Notes: generated from the letters alone by a model not told the origin. Positions 1 to 8,923 are shown, numbered from the stretch's first letter. The stretch: 39,256 bases of DNA from Pseudobacteroides sp. (GCF_036567765.1 NZ_DATCTU010000084.1:1-39256); one strand, 5' to 3'. A program made the numbers and translations.

Positions 1-1
1 T

Positions 2-1408
2 AGTGAGTTTTTCAATAAGAAGGATACCTCCTTACAAAAAGACCTCATTGAATTTAAGGAAAACTTATTCCTTCCTTCTAGGGTTATTGTGTCAGAAAGC
101 TTTCATACAAATAGCTGGATAATAGATAAAAACGACACATCATTTTTTCCTAAGCTTTATGCAGACATGAAGCTTTATCTTGCTGACATTCTTACGAAGG
201 CTGAAATAAGAAGTAACAAAGTATCACCCCTAACGGAAGAAATTGTTCTTAAATTCATGGAAACTCCCTTTGTCGCATTTGAGTTCAGTACAAGCATCAA
301 CTCAAGCATGCTACCGTGGTTACTTGATTTCTCCGGTGTAAATATTATAAATAAAGAGATTTCAGGAATAAAGAAGGTTATCATTGTTCCGAATCTGACA
401 AATGAAGAGGATTCATGCAGTATTAAAATAATTGACGAGATTGGCAAAAAAGTATTTCAGTATAGCCTATCCTTCAAGGGAAATACAGGTAAAAAATGGT
501 ATCAAGGTATGATAGGAGAATTAAACAGAAAGAATTCCCCATATTCCAAATATAGCATGGTTAATGAAGGTATAAGCAGTGCTTCAAATAATATAATTGG
601 CATTCCAAGGGATATGCTTCTTTTAGTTCCTCAATCAAGTAAGTTTAGCACATTTAAAAACTACAGTTGTAAGTCTCCTGATGAGTTCATAATTCCGGAG
701 TTGGATAGACAGAATAAAAATGAAGATATTATTTCCCAGAGGAAAAAAGAACTGGCTCAAAAGGTTCTAAAAAGTGAAGCAGATAGCTTCTTATCTTCTG
801 TTGACGTAAACAGTGCTACATTTAGGAATGTAGGCAACACATACAAGGTTCATGACAGTGGACTTTTAGAATATCATTATCTTCAGACCGAGGGTAATGT
901 AAACAAAGGCGGGCTGGATGAGGCCTTTGAAAAAGTTACCGAATTCATAGGATCCAAACTCGATCTTGTCATAAAACCGGAGACTATAGATAGTCAGCAT
1001 TCGGAACCAGAACTGGAAATATACTTCTCTGGGCTTGTGGAAGAGAGAGACAGGTACAGATTCACATTTGATTATCGTTTGGATGGCACTCCTGTATATT
1101 TTTATTCTCAAAATAAAGAAAACAATAAACATACCAGTGCCATAATAATTGAAGCCACAGACAAGAGGGTTTTGGACTGTGAGTGGATAATAAAGGAGTT
1201 TATTCATAGGGGTGATAAGGAATACAATTTGCTGTTTGCGGATTTGAAAGACAGCTTATCACAGGTAAGGCCCGACATTGAGTCCATTAAAGACGTTCAT
1301 CCTTGTTACGAGGTGCAATTAGACGCCAATATACAGGAATTGAAGCCATTGTGGCTGATGATAACGGAAAAAAAAGAGCGATTTATACAAAAGATGGTAC
1401 CAAAATAA
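2..1408 (+). CDS. walH: WalH (YycH) regulator of WalK, 5' end cut by the window edge
   Basis: YycH-family protein that, with WalI, modulates the membrane sensor kinase WalK and so wall metabolism. The frame is open from base 2 and runs through a GTG at 89 without a stop, so the gene starts before the window and the GTG is internal. The visible 468 residues are soluble extracytoplasmic domain; the N-terminal membrane anchor of the family is outside the window. The next gene, walI, begins 10 bases after the stop, which is the usual walH-walI order. The assignment rests on this order and on the general look of the domain (regions such as FHTNSWIIDK and EWIIKEFIHRGD), not on a catalytic motif. 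walR and walK are expected just upstream. Confidence 0.85.
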   Translation, partial: SEFFNKKDTSLQKDLIEFKENLFLPSRVIVSESFHTNSWIIDKNDTSFFPKLYADMKLYLADILTKAEIRSNKVSPLTEEIVLKFMETPFVAFEFSTSINSSMLPWLLDFSGVNIINKEISGIKKVIIVPNLTNEEDSCSIKIIDEIGKKVFQYSLSFKGNTGKKWYQGMIGELNRKNSPYSKYSMVNEGISSASNNIIGIPRDMLLLVPQSSKFSTFKNYSCKSPDEFIIPELDRQNKNEDIISQRKKELAQKVLKSEADSFLSSVDVNSATFRNVGNTYKVHDSGLLEYHYLQTEGNVNKGGLDEAFEKVTEFIGSKLDLVIKPETIDSQHSEPELEIYFSGLVEERDRYRFTFDYRLDGTPVYFYSQNKENNKHTSAIIIEATDKRVLDCEWIIKEFIHRGDKEYNLLFADLKDSLSQVRPDIESIKDVHPCYEVQLDANIQELKPLWLMITEKKERFIQKMVPK

Positions 1409-1418
1409 AGGAGGCCTT

Positions 1419-2243
1419 ATGGATTGGTCGAAAGCAAAAAATATTTTGCTTGTAGTTTTTATAGTGTTAAACAGCATATTGCTTTATAATAATTATATGG
1501 CTTTTTCCGGAGGAGGAATTATTCTTTCGGATGAATTGAGCTCTAATACCCTTACTGTTTTAGCAAGCAGAGGAATCGGTGTAAATTGTGAAATACCTTC
1601 GGCAGCTAAAGGGGCTACACTTATCTTTGGTCAATATCTGGAAGACAGGCACAAAATAGCAGATGCTCTTTTAGGTTCAAAAGCTAGAGATGAGATAGAG
1701 GAAGGCAAAATAATTGGAGAGGGTACAAAAGAGATTATATTCCACGATAACAGTTTTGAATTTAAGGATGATAGGCCGATGGCTGTGGAGAGTATTACTG
1801 ATCTTGAAAAAGCAAGGATGATGCTGGAAGGTGCTTTAGAAAAAACGGGCATTCCTTATGAGGATTTTAAAATAGAGAGTAAGTTTGCAAAAGATAGCAT
1901 ATATAGGTTTGAATATAAGCAGGTGTATGAAGATTACATATTGTTTGATAATTACATAAAAGCTGAAATTGGTGCAAGTGGTATAAAAAAGCTTGATTTT
2001 AAATACAGGAATGTGAGAGGTATAAAAAAGAACACAACACAAAAAACAGTTGACGCATATCAGATACTTCTTAAAATGACAGATATAAAAAATGTGGATA
2101 TTAATAATATAGACATAGGCTATGGTGATTTTTCCGATAATGACATCCCATTATTCGATGTTTTGGCATGGCGTGTCAGGTTTAGTGATGGAAGTGAATC
2201 TTTTTACAATGCATTTAACGGACAAAAGCTCAGTCTACCCTAG
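1419..2243 (+). CDS. walI: WalI (YycI) membrane-anchored regulator of WalK
   Basis: 274-residue YycI-family protein. It begins MDWSKAKNILLVVFIVLN, the characteristic short cytoplasmic tail and single transmembrane helix (about residues 6-26), followed by an extracellular domain. In Bacillus, WalH and WalI form a complex with WalK in the membrane and tune its activity; the same role is inferred here. An AAAGGAGG ribosome site sits directly before the ATG and the gene follows walH by 10 bases, so the two are co-transcribed. A promoter follows within 100 bases, which separates it from murA. Confidence 0.9.
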   Translation: MDWSKAKNILLVVFIVLNSILLYNNYMAFSGGGIILSDELSSNTLTVLASRGIGVNCEIPSAAKGATLIFGQYLEDRHKIADALLGSKARDEIEEGKIIGEGTKEIIFHDNSFEFKDDRPMAVESITDLEKARMMLEGALEKTGIPYEDFKIESKFAKDSIYRFEYKQVYEDYILFDNYIKAEIGASGIKKLDFKYRNVRGIKKNTTQKTVDAYQILLKMTDIKNVDINNIDIGYGDFSDNDIPLFDVLAWRVRFSDGSESFYNAFNGQKLSLP

Positions 2244-2315
2244 CATTCAAATGGCGTTGTAAAATTGTGGAATTTAAGTGGTTAGATATAACTGCACAAA
2301 TTATTATATTTTGTT

Positions 2316-2344
2316 TTGTAAATTATTTTTATAAGTGCTATAAT
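2316..2344 (+). promoter_or_regulatory. Sigma-A promoter for murA
   Basis: TTGTAA (2316-2321), a 17-base spacer, then TATAAT (2339-2344) preceded by TGC, i.e. an extended -10. The predicted transcript starts near 2351 and gives a leader of about 80 bases before murA. This is the best promoter in the 180-base gap after walI. Confidence 0.7.
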
Positions 2345-2431
2345 TGAAACGAGTTGTTAAGCAGTAAAATGATAAGTTTTGTTTATTTCCGGGTAATTTT
2401 AATTTCGTTTATTGAAAGTTGAGGGATGGTT

Positions 2432-3697
2432 TTGGATAAGTTTGTTATTCGAAGTCAAAGGGCATTAAATGGTGAGGTTAACATAAGCGGTGCAAAAAAC
2501 GCAGCAGTAGCTATTATTCCTGCCGCATTATTGGTGGATGGCCCTTGTAAAATAGAAAACATACCTGATATTAGTGATGTCAGGGTTTTAATTGATATTA
2601 TATCAAAGCTTGGTGCTGAGGTGAGATTTGATGATGAGAACTCTATCAGCGTCAATACACAGTACTTAAGCTGCTACTCGGCACCATACGACATGGTAAA
2701 AAGTATAAGAGCGTCTTATTACCTTATAGGTGCTTTATTAGGAAGATTTAAAAAGGCAGAGGTTGCTTTGCCGGGAGGTTGTGACTTTGGATTCAGGCCT
2801 ATAGACCAGCACATAAAAGGCTTTGAAGCATTAGGTGCCAGAGTGGTTATAGAGCATGGTATTGTTAAAGTTCAGGCAGATAAGCTTGTAGGGGCACAGA
2901 TATATCTTGACGTAGTAAGTCTAGGTGCTACAATCAACCTTATGCTTGCGGCAGTAAAGGCCGAGGGCACTACCATAATTGAAAACGCTGCAAAAGAGCC
3001 TTACGTGGTAGATGTTGCAAATTTCTTAAATGCCATGGGGGCAAATGTTAAAGGTGCAGGGACAGATGTGATTAAGATAAAGGGTGTGGAGGTTTTAAGC
3101 GGAGGGCTGACTCACTCAATCATACCCGATATGATTGAAGCGGGAACGTTTATGGTGGCAGGGGCAGCCACGAGAGGTGATGTTGTTGTTAAAAACATAA
3201 TACCAAAACACGTTGAGTCTCTTACAGCCAAATTGATAGAAATGAATGTAAAAGTAATTGAAGGTGAGGATTGGATAAGAGTTCAAGGAACTGATACTAT
3301 CAGTAAGGCCAATATAAAAACATTGCCGTATCCAGGTTTTCCAACGGATCTTCATCCTTTAGCCACAATACTCTTGTGTCTGGCAGATGGTATCAGCACT
3401 GTAACGGAAGGGGTTTGGGACTCTCGTTTTCAGTATGTAGATGAACTTAAAAGAATGGGTGCCAAGATAAAGGTTGAAGGAAGGATGGCACTTGTGGAAG
3501 GGTCAGATTTTTTGACAGGGGCTCCTGTTAAGGCAACTGATTTAAGAGGCGGAGCGGCTATGGTCATAGCTGCACTAACTGCACAAGGTGTTACTGAAGT
3601 ACATAACATAAGACTTATTGACAGGGGATATGAGAAGTTTGACATCAAGCTCAGGAGCTTGGGAGCTGACATAATGAGGGTGAGCGAATCTGAATAA
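2432..3697 (+). CDS. murA: UDP-N-acetylglucosamine 1-carboxyvinyltransferase (MurA)
   Basis: First committed step of peptidoglycan synthesis: transfer of enolpyruvate from PEP to UDP-GlcNAc in the cytoplasm. 421 residues, the normal length. The N-terminus reads MDKFVIRSQRALNGEVNISGAKNA, with the conserved SGAKNA substrate loop. The loop LPGGCDFGFRP carries the catalytic cysteine (Cys117), so the enzyme should be fosfomycin-sensitive. A TTG at 2432 is preferred over the ATG at 2426 because the GAGGG ribosome site (2421-2425) abuts the ATG but is 6 bases from the TTG, and the family begins there. It lies between walI and walJ, an insertion relative to the Bacillus order that suits a wall-control locus. 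Confidence 0.95.
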   Translation: MDKFVIRSQRALNGEVNISGAKNAAVAIIPAALLVDGPCKIENIPDISDVRVLIDIISKLGAEVRFDDENSISVNTQYLSCYSAPYDMVKSIRASYYLIGALLGRFKKAEVALPGGCDFGFRPIDQHIKGFEALGARVVIEHGIVKVQADKLVGAQIYLDVVSLGATINLMLAAVKAEGTTIIENAAKEPYVVDVANFLNAMGANVKGAGTDVIKIKGVEVLSGGLTHSIIPDMIEAGTFMVAGAATRGDVVVKNIIPKHVESLTAKLIEMNVKVIEGEDWIRVQGTDTISKANIKTLPYPGFPTDLHPLATILLCLADGISTVTEGVWDSRFQYVDELKRMGAKIKVEGRMALVEGSDFLTGAPVKATDLRGGAAMVIAALTAQGVTEVHNIRLIDRGYEKFDIKLRSLGADIMRVSESE

Positions 3698-3736
3698 TAA
3701 GTTGAATTGATCAATTACGATATGAGAGGTTTACAA

Positions 3737-4528
3737 ATGATTAAATTCTGCAGCTTATTTAGCGGCAGTAGTGGCAACTGCTTATTTGTCGGTACTGATA
3801 GGACCAAAATATTAATAGACGCAGGTGTTAGTGGAAAAAGAATAATTGAAGCACTTTGTTCCATTGGGGAAAACCCTTCGGATATAAGTGCTGTTTTAAT
3901 TTCCCATGAACACTCTGACCATATAAGAAGTGCAGGAATCATCTCAAGAAAGCTTGATGTACCTATCTATGCCAATTTTAACACATGGGGTTCAATGGAA
4001 CGAAGCATAGGCCCGGTAAAGGTTGAGAATAAAAGGTTCTTTAATACTGGTGAAGAGCTTGTGATAGGGGACATTTGTGTAAATACATTCAGCATTCCTC
4101 ATGATGCTTCTGATCCTGTAGGTTTTAATTTTGTTGTAAACAACAGGAAAATAACAACGGCTACAGATATAGGTCATATAAATAAAAAACTTTTGGAACA
4201 TTTTGATTCAAGTGATCTTATACTCCTTGAGTCAAATCACGATGTTGAAATGCTAAAAGTTGGGCCATACCCATGGAGCCTAAAGAAACGCATATTGGGA
4301 GATAATGGTCACTTGTCAAATGAAATGGCTGGGAAGGTAATTGCCTATATGGCCAAAAAAGGAACTAAAAAGTTCCTTCTCGGGCACCTGAGCAGGGAAA
4401 ACAACTTCCCGGAACTGGCATACCAGACAGTGTACAATGTTTTATATGAAAACCAAATATGTCCCGGTGAAGATGTAGAGTTAAGCGTAGCATTAAGAGA
4501 TCGGGTGGGGAAGGTTATAGAATTGTGA
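3737..4528 (+). CDS. walJ: WalJ (YycJ) metallo-beta-lactamase-fold hydrolase
   Basis: 263-residue metallo-beta-lactamase-fold protein of the YycJ/WalJ family, a putative exonuclease-like hydrolase encoded in wal operons and linked to coordination of cell division with DNA replication. The N-terminus MIKFCSLFSGSSGNC is typical. The metal motif HxHxDH appears as SHEHSDH at about residues 58-64, and further metal ligands are likely in TATDIGH and in LLESNHD. The ATG at 3737 is chosen because GAGAGG lies 7 bases before it; in-frame starts further upstream lack a site. It follows murA by about 40 bases and precedes rlmH. Confidence 0.93.
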   Translation: MIKFCSLFSGSSGNCLFVGTDRTKILIDAGVSGKRIIEALCSIGENPSDISAVLISHEHSDHIRSAGIISRKLDVPIYANFNTWGSMERSIGPVKVENKRFFNTGEELVIGDICVNTFSIPHDASDPVGFNFVVNNRKITTATDIGHINKKLLEHFDSSDLILLESNHDVEMLKVGPYPWSLKKRILGDNGHLSNEMAGKVIAYMAKKGTKKFLLGHLSRENNFPELAYQTVYNVLYENQICPGEDVELSVALRDRVGKVIEL

Positions 4529-4562
4529 TCTTACTCATCCTAAAGTAAAAAGGAGAGTTTTT

Positions 4563-5042
4563 GTGAAGTTAAGTATAATTGCAGTGGGTAGGATTAAGGA
4601 GAAATACCTGAAGGAAGGTATTGCAGAGTACAGCAAAAGGCTTTCAAGGTTTTGTGACCTTGAAATAATAGAGGTGGAGGATGAACAGGCACCCGATAAT
4701 ATAAGCACTGCCCAAGAGATTCAGATTAAGAAAAGAGAAGCTGACAAAATTAAAAAGAGAATAAAGGAAGGCTCCTTTGTCGTAGTCCTGGACTTAAAAG
4801 GAGACAAGCCGGATTCAATAGGTTTTGCCAAAAGGGTGGAAGCTTTTTTTATTTCAGGGGTATCGTCGATAGTGTTTGTAATAGGGGGCTCATTAGGTTT
4901 GGATGATGATCTTGCAAAGACTGCAAACTATAAGCTGTGCCTTTCGGAGCTTACATTTCCACATCAATTGGCAAGGCTTATACTATTGGAGCAATTGTTC
5001 AGGTGTTTTAAGATTATGAAGGGTGAGACGTATCACAAATAA
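4563..5042 (+). CDS. rlmH: 23S rRNA (pseudouridine-1915-N3)-methyltransferase RlmH
   Basis: SPOUT-class methyltransferase that methylates pseudouridine 1915 in helix 69 of 23S rRNA on the assembled 70S ribosome. 159 residues, exactly the family size. Hallmarks visible are MKLSIIAVGRIKEKY at the N-terminus, the SAM-binding knot segment VIGGSLGLDDD and the C-terminal SELTFPHQLARLILLEQLFR followed by KGETYHK. The start is GTG with AAAGGAGAG upstream. Its position last in the wal cluster is conserved in Firmicutes. htrA, often found between walJ and rlmH, is absent here. Confidence 0.97.
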   Translation: MKLSIIAVGRIKEKYLKEGIAEYSKRLSRFCDLEIIEVEDEQAPDNISTAQEIQIKKREADKIKKRIKEGSFVVVLDLKGDKPDSIGFAKRVEAFFISGVSSIVFVIGGSLGLDDDLAKTANYKLCLSELTFPHQLARLILLEQLFRCFKIMKGETYHK

Positions 5043-5164
5043 GGGTTACATGTGAATATTTTACATAGCAATATTAAGGCAAATATGTATTATATTACAT
5101 TTTAAGAGATGTATATTTATTTGATAAAGCATACTAAATCACAAGTCTTATTGTAGCAGGCAAT

Positions 5165-5230
5165 GTGTAAGGTTAACTTGACACGCAAATCAAATAATGA
5201 TATATTATTCGTGTAAGGTTAACATTACAG
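5165..5230 (+). promoter_or_regulatory. Promoter with two dyad operators for the Xre-deformylase operon
   Basis: A near-consensus promoter TTGACA (5178-5183), 17 bases, TATATT (5201-5206). Two direct copies of GTGTAAGGTTAAC start at 5165 and 5211. Each copy forms the left and central part of a 20-base imperfect dyad of the form TGTAAnGTTAACnTTACA (5165-5184 and 5211-5230; each symmetric at 16 of 20 positions). The first dyad covers the -35 box and the second covers the expected start site. This layout suggests repression by the Xre protein encoded directly downstream. Confidence 0.75.
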
Positions 5231-5242
5231 GAGTGATAATTT

Positions 5243-5479
5243 ATGAAAAATCGATTAAAGGAATTACGTGAATCCCTTGGATTAACCCAAGAACAATTAG
5301 GTGAACTTGTAGGGGTATCAAGGCAAGCAATTAACGCAATTGAAACAGAAAAGTTTGAGCCATCCATATGGTTAGCTTATGACATTGGTAAAATATTCCA
5401 TAGTCCCATAGAGGATGTTTTCCTTTTTGAAGAAAGTGAAAGGAAATCAAGGGCTCAGCAAAGTAGAGGTGTAATTTAA
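5243..5479 (+). CDS. Xre-family helix-turn-helix regulator
   Basis: 78-residue cro/C1-type DNA-binding protein, almost entirely one HTH_3 domain: LKELRESLGLTQEQLGELVG at about residues 5-24 and the recognition helix SRQAINAIETEKFEPS. It resembles the short YgzD-like regulators of Firmicutes that have no sensing domain. It sits 12 bases behind a pair of dyad sites and its stop codon abuts the ATG of a peptide deformylase, so the two genes form one transcript. It probably represses its own operon. The ribosome site is ACAGGAG. What signal releases it cannot be read from the sequence. Confidence 0.9.
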   Translation: MKNRLKELRESLGLTQEQLGELVGVSRQAINAIETEKFEPSIWLAYDIGKIFHSPIEDVFLFEESERKSRAQQSRGVI

Positions 5480-5932
5480 ATGGCAATAAGGCAAATTAGA
5501 CTCTTTGATGATGAAATATTAAGAAAAAAGAGCAAAGAAGTTGAGACAGTGGATGATAAAATAAGACAAATACTAAATGATATGGCTGATACTATGTACA
5601 ATACAGAAAATGGTGGAGGATTAGCGGCTCCTCAAATAGGTATATTAAAACGATTGGTCGTAATAGATATGGGACAGATGCTCATAAAGCTAGTTAATCC
5701 AAAGATAATTAGTCAGGAAGGAAGTCAGGAAGTCATAGAGGGATGCTTAAGTATTCCAAATACATTTGGAAAGTTAATAAGACCTGCAAAGGTAACGGTA
5801 CAAGCGTTAAGTGAAAATGGTGAGGAAATTATATTAACAGGAACAGGAGATTTAGCAAAATGTTTTTGTCACGAAATAGACCATTTAGAAGGTATTCTTT
5901 TTACTGATTTAGTTAGTGAATACATAAAGTAA
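5480..5932 (+). CDS. def: Peptide deformylase
   Basis: Removes the N-formyl group from nascent proteins at the ribosome; a metalloenzyme, usually Fe(II). 150 residues. All three family motifs are intact: GGGLAAPQIG (46-54), EGCLS with metal ligand Cys89, and CHEIDHLEG with ligands His131 and His135 and catalytic Glu132. It lacks the insertions of the long Bacillus-type (type 2) enzymes. It begins immediately after the stop of the Xre gene (0 bases), with AGAGGTG as ribosome site inside that gene. The usual neighbours of def, fmt and priA, are not here, so this may be an extra, regulated copy. Confidence 0.95.
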   Translation: MAIRQIRLFDDEILRKKSKEVETVDDKIRQILNDMADTMYNTENGGGLAAPQIGILKRLVVIDMGQMLIKLVNPKIISQEGSQEVIEGCLSIPNTFGKLIRPAKVTVQALSENGEEIILTGTGDLAKCFCHEIDHLEGILFTDLVSEYIK

Positions 5933-6113
5933 TACAAATCTCTATTATTGGGCTAATAAATAATAAACTATTTGGTTTAGTTGTCTAGTGATACGGTGAG
6001 ACCTATCATAAGTGAAAATATCATATAGGGCTTGCATTATTTGTAAAATTGTATTACAGTTACAAATGAGTATTCTGGGATGATAATTTCATTTATATAA
6101 TAGGAGGATAAAT

Positions 6114-7106
6114 ATGTCAGGGAAAATCAGAGTAGGAATTGTAGGTTATGGAAATTTGGGGAGGGGAGTAGAAGAGTCAATCAATCAAAACCTAGACATG
6201 GAGCTGGTTGCGGTATTTACTAGAAGATCTCCGGAGAGTGTTGTTGTTAAAAGCAAGGGATGTAAAGTACTAAACATATCGGAAGCGGAAACATATAAAG
6301 ACAAAATTGATGTAATGATCCTGTGCGGTGGTTCAGCTACTGATTTACCAGAGCAAGGGCCTGATTTTGCAAAGATGTTCAACACTGTAGATAGTTTCGA
6401 CACACATGCAAAGATTCCAGAGTATTTCGATGCTGTGGATGCTGCTGCAAAGAAGAGCGAGAAAACCAGTACCATTTCGGTAGGTTGGGATCCAGGTTTG
6501 TTTTCAATGAACCGTATGCTTGCCGGGGCAGTACTGCCCGTTGGAAATGATTACACGTTTTGGGGCAGAGGTGTAAGCCAGGGGCACTCCGATGCAATAC
6601 GCAGGATAAAAGGCGTAAAAGGAGGAGTGCAGTATACTATTCCGATGGAAGAAGCAATCAAAAAGGTTAGAAGCGGAGTTAATCCTAAATTGACAACCAA
6701 AGAAAAGCATTTAAGGGATTGCTATGTTGTTGCAGAAGAAGGGGCTGATAAGTCAAAAATAGAGCAGGAAATTAAAAACATGCCCAACTACTTTGCAGAC
6801 TACGAGACAAGAGTTACCTTTATAACAGAGGAAGAATTAAAAAGCCAACATGCTGCAATGCCGCACGGAGGATTTGTTATCAGAAGCGGAAATACTGGAG
6901 AAGGTAATAAAACAAACCACATTATAGAATTCTCATTAAAGCTTGACAGCAATCCTGAGTTTACTGCCAGTGTATTAGTTGCTTATGCTAGAGCAACCTA
7001 TAGACTAAGTAAAGAAGGCCAGTATGGTGCAAAAACTGTATTTGATATTCCTCTAGCTTATCTTTCACCAAAATCATCTGCGGAGCTTATAAAGGAATTG
7101 CTTTAA
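6114..7106 (+). CDS. ddh: meso-diaminopimelate D-dehydrogenase
   Basis: NADP-dependent dehydrogenase that makes meso-2,6-diaminopimelate directly from tetrahydrodipicolinate, ammonia and NADPH, a one-step branch of lysine and peptidoglycan precursor synthesis. 330 residues, the family length. The N-terminal Rossmann motif is VGIVGYGNLGRG (8-19). Substrate and dinucleotide segments typical of Ddh follow: LCGGSATDLPEQGP, DSFDTHAKIPEYF and SVGWDPGLFSMNR. An AGGAGG site lies 7 bases before the ATG. It appears monocistronic, ending at a strong hairpin at 7171-7222. Confidence 0.95.
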   Translation: MSGKIRVGIVGYGNLGRGVEESINQNLDMELVAVFTRRSPESVVVKSKGCKVLNISEAETYKDKIDVMILCGGSATDLPEQGPDFAKMFNTVDSFDTHAKIPEYFDAVDAAAKKSEKTSTISVGWDPGLFSMNRMLAGAVLPVGNDYTFWGRGVSQGHSDAIRRIKGVKGGVQYTIPMEEAIKKVRSGVNPKLTTKEKHLRDCYVVAEEGADKSKIEQEIKNMPNYFADYETRVTFITEEELKSQHAAMPHGGFVIRSGNTGEGNKTNHIIEFSLKLDSNPEFTASVLVAYARATYRLSKEGQYGAKTVFDIPLAYLSPKSSAELIKELL

Positions 7107-7170
7107 GCCTCATAAGCAGCATATAAATAGATAATTTTAGATAAATAGTATATAAAAAATCTTACTGTGG

Positions 7171-7222
7171 ATATAAAAGTAAAAGCTGCTGGGTTATTTA
7201 CCGGCAGTTTTTACTTTTATAT
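7171..7222 (+). terminator. Rho-independent terminator after ddh
   Basis: A 22-base stem (7171-7192 with 7201-7222, only two G-T wobbles) closes an 8-base loop. The GC core is CTGCTGG/CCGGCAG and it is followed by TTTTTACTTTT within the descending arm, so transcription from ddh should end here. The A-rich ascending arm would also let it act on the other strand. Confidence 0.8.
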
Positions 7223-7399
7223 GTCTACAACAATGAAAGAGAAAAAGGTATCCTATTAAGTAATCAATCGGATACAAGTATTATTGAGCAATCTATGCAA
7301 GTCTTCCTGTTGGATTAAGGATCTTGATTGATTTTATGTTGTGCAAATGCTAAAATATTATATAGTTAATCAAAACAATTATTAAAGGTGGTGTACAAA

Positions 7400-8014
7400 T
7401 TGTTTGGAAGGATAGCATCAGAAGCATTGGGATTAAGTGATATAGGAAAAATAATAGATCCAAAGGATTTTGATAAGGTAGAAGCGGATGATTATGTTTT
7501 TCATGAAGATGACGAGAAAATATTCTTCTTGATTAAATCAAAGGCAGATGAGTATTGCTTTACAAATAGAGCATTGATTCATGTTGATGGTAAAAGTGCA
7601 ATAAGTAAAAAAAGAATGCTGAGAAGGTATGAATATTTTTTATATCCCATTAGAAATGTATTTCTGGAAACTGCTGGAACAGTAGACTTGGATGTGGAAA
7701 TCAAGTTCACTATGGGAGATGTACCGTTTTCAATTGATGTAGATAAAAAGCAGGTTGAAAAATTGAAGGATTTATATAAAGCATTATTTAAAATTTCTAT
7801 CATTACATATGAAAATAAAATAGGATTGGATTACGCAAATCAAAGCATACAATATGCTGTATCATCGTTTAGCGGACTCAGAGCAGAATCGAAGGATGTT
7901 GTACAAAACTTTAAAGACATTACAGATTATTCATTTGAGTGGTTGGTTACAAATAGAAATAAATATGTTGTAGAAGACTTTAGTGATGTATTTTTAAAGT
8001 ATATCAATAATTAA
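7400..8014 (+). CDS. YvbH-like PH-domain protein
   Basis: 204-residue protein of the YvbH type: a bacterial pleckstrin-homology domain (about residues 30-125, with KIFFLIKSKADEYCFTNRALIHVDG and the LRRYEYFLYPI region) plus the C-terminal YvbH extension. No signal peptide or membrane segment is seen. Its biochemical function is unknown. A TTG at 7400 is preferred: AAAGGTGG lies 7 bases before it, and this start gives the standard N-terminus MFGRIASEALGLSDIG. The AraC-type gene begins 3 bases after its stop, so the two are very likely co-expressed. Confidence 0.85.
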   Translation: MFGRIASEALGLSDIGKIIDPKDFDKVEADDYVFHEDDEKIFFLIKSKADEYCFTNRALIHVDGKSAISKKRMLRRYEYFLYPIRNVFLETAGTVDLDVEIKFTMGDVPFSIDVDKKQVEKLKDLYKALFKISIITYENKIGLDYANQSIQYAVSSFSGLRAESKDVVQNFKDITDYSFEWLVTNRNKYVVEDFSDVFLKYINN

Positions 8015-8017
8015 TAT

Positions 8018-8923
8018 ATGGAATTGATTAGTGTAGGAACAAAAAATAATATCGGTTATAAAATACCTGTATACCTCAATGATAAGGAAGAGTTCAACCC
8101 TTATATGGGCTGCAGTTCAAGGTTTTGCATTACATTCATGGAATCGGGAAACGGCGTTTTAAGTGTTAATAGTAACCAACTACATCTAGCATCGCCATGT
8201 ATTATTTGCTTAAATGAAGCTGAGACTGTGCATTTAGAGCACAATAATAGCATTAAGGCCAGGTCCATTTACTTCCATCCTTCCTTTGTGAATGGTGTTT
8301 TTAATTTTGAAAATGTACGTAATTACGGCTACTTGGATGGTGCGGTACATATGGACATGGACTGGTTTCTTCCGTTCATTAAGCGGGACTTGAAGTATAA
8401 TGGGTTAATCCACATAGGGCCGGGTACAGCATCAAATATTTCTATATTATTTGGGGAAATTTATCGGCAAATATATGAGCAGAATGACTTCTTTTGGCCT
8501 TGCAGGAGCCGGTCATATTTTTTTGAGCTTTTATTTCAGATATACAGGCTGTATTTGGAACGAGGCATGTTTAAGGATACTCCTGCACAATCAGATGATC
8601 CTTTTATTAATCAGATAATAACTTACATAACCTTAAATTACAAAGATAAAATCACTTTGGAAACTATAAGTGATATTTTTCATACAAACAGAACAACAGT
8701 AGGTGAGAATTTTTTTAAAGCTACAGGAATGACAATTAAAAAATATATCATCAATGTCAGAGTATGTATGGCAAGTGTTATGTTAAGGGACTCGATGCTG
8801 CCAATTGAGGAGATTGCAGAACGTACCGGATTTTCCGACACTACGCATTTTGGCAGAGTGGTTAAAAAGCATATCGGTTTTACACCCAGTGAATATAGGG
8901 ATAAATATTGCAGCATGAAGTAG
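8018..8923 (+). CDS. AraC-family transcriptional regulator
   Basis: 301 residues. The N-terminal half looks like a cupin-type AraC ligand domain (ITFMESGNGVLSVNS, then CIICLNEAETVHLEH). The C-terminal 100 residues carry the two HTH units of the family: ITLETISDIFHTNRTTVGENFFKATG and then PIEEIAERTGFSDTTHFGRVVKKHIGFTPSEYR, the second with the canonical GF-D-HF-R signature. There is no convincing ribosome site in front of the ATG, which lies 3 bases after the YvbH-like gene; translation is probably coupled to that gene. Ligand and targets are unknown. Confidence 0.92.
   Translation: MELISVGTKNNIGYKIPVYLNDKEEFNPYMGCSSRFCITFMESGNGVLSVNSNQLHLASPCIICLNEAETVHLEHNNSIKARSIYFHPSFVNGVFNFENVRNYGYLDGAVHMDMDWFLPFIKRDLKYNGLIHIGPGTASNISILFGEIYRQIYEQNDFFWPCRSRSYFFELLFQIYRLYLERGMFKDTPAQSDDPFINQIITYITLNYKDKITLETISDIFHTNRTTVGENFFKATGMTIKKYIINVRVCMASVMLRDSMLPIEEIAERTGFSDTTHFGRVVKKHIGFTPSEYRDKYCSMK

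Noticed and set aside
6041..6065. TTGTAA ... TTACAA inverted arms before ddh, similar to the half-site of the Xre operator
   Set aside because: The spacing is 13 bases and the GTTAAC core is missing, so it does not match the two dyads at 5165-5230. Likely chance in AT-rich DNA.
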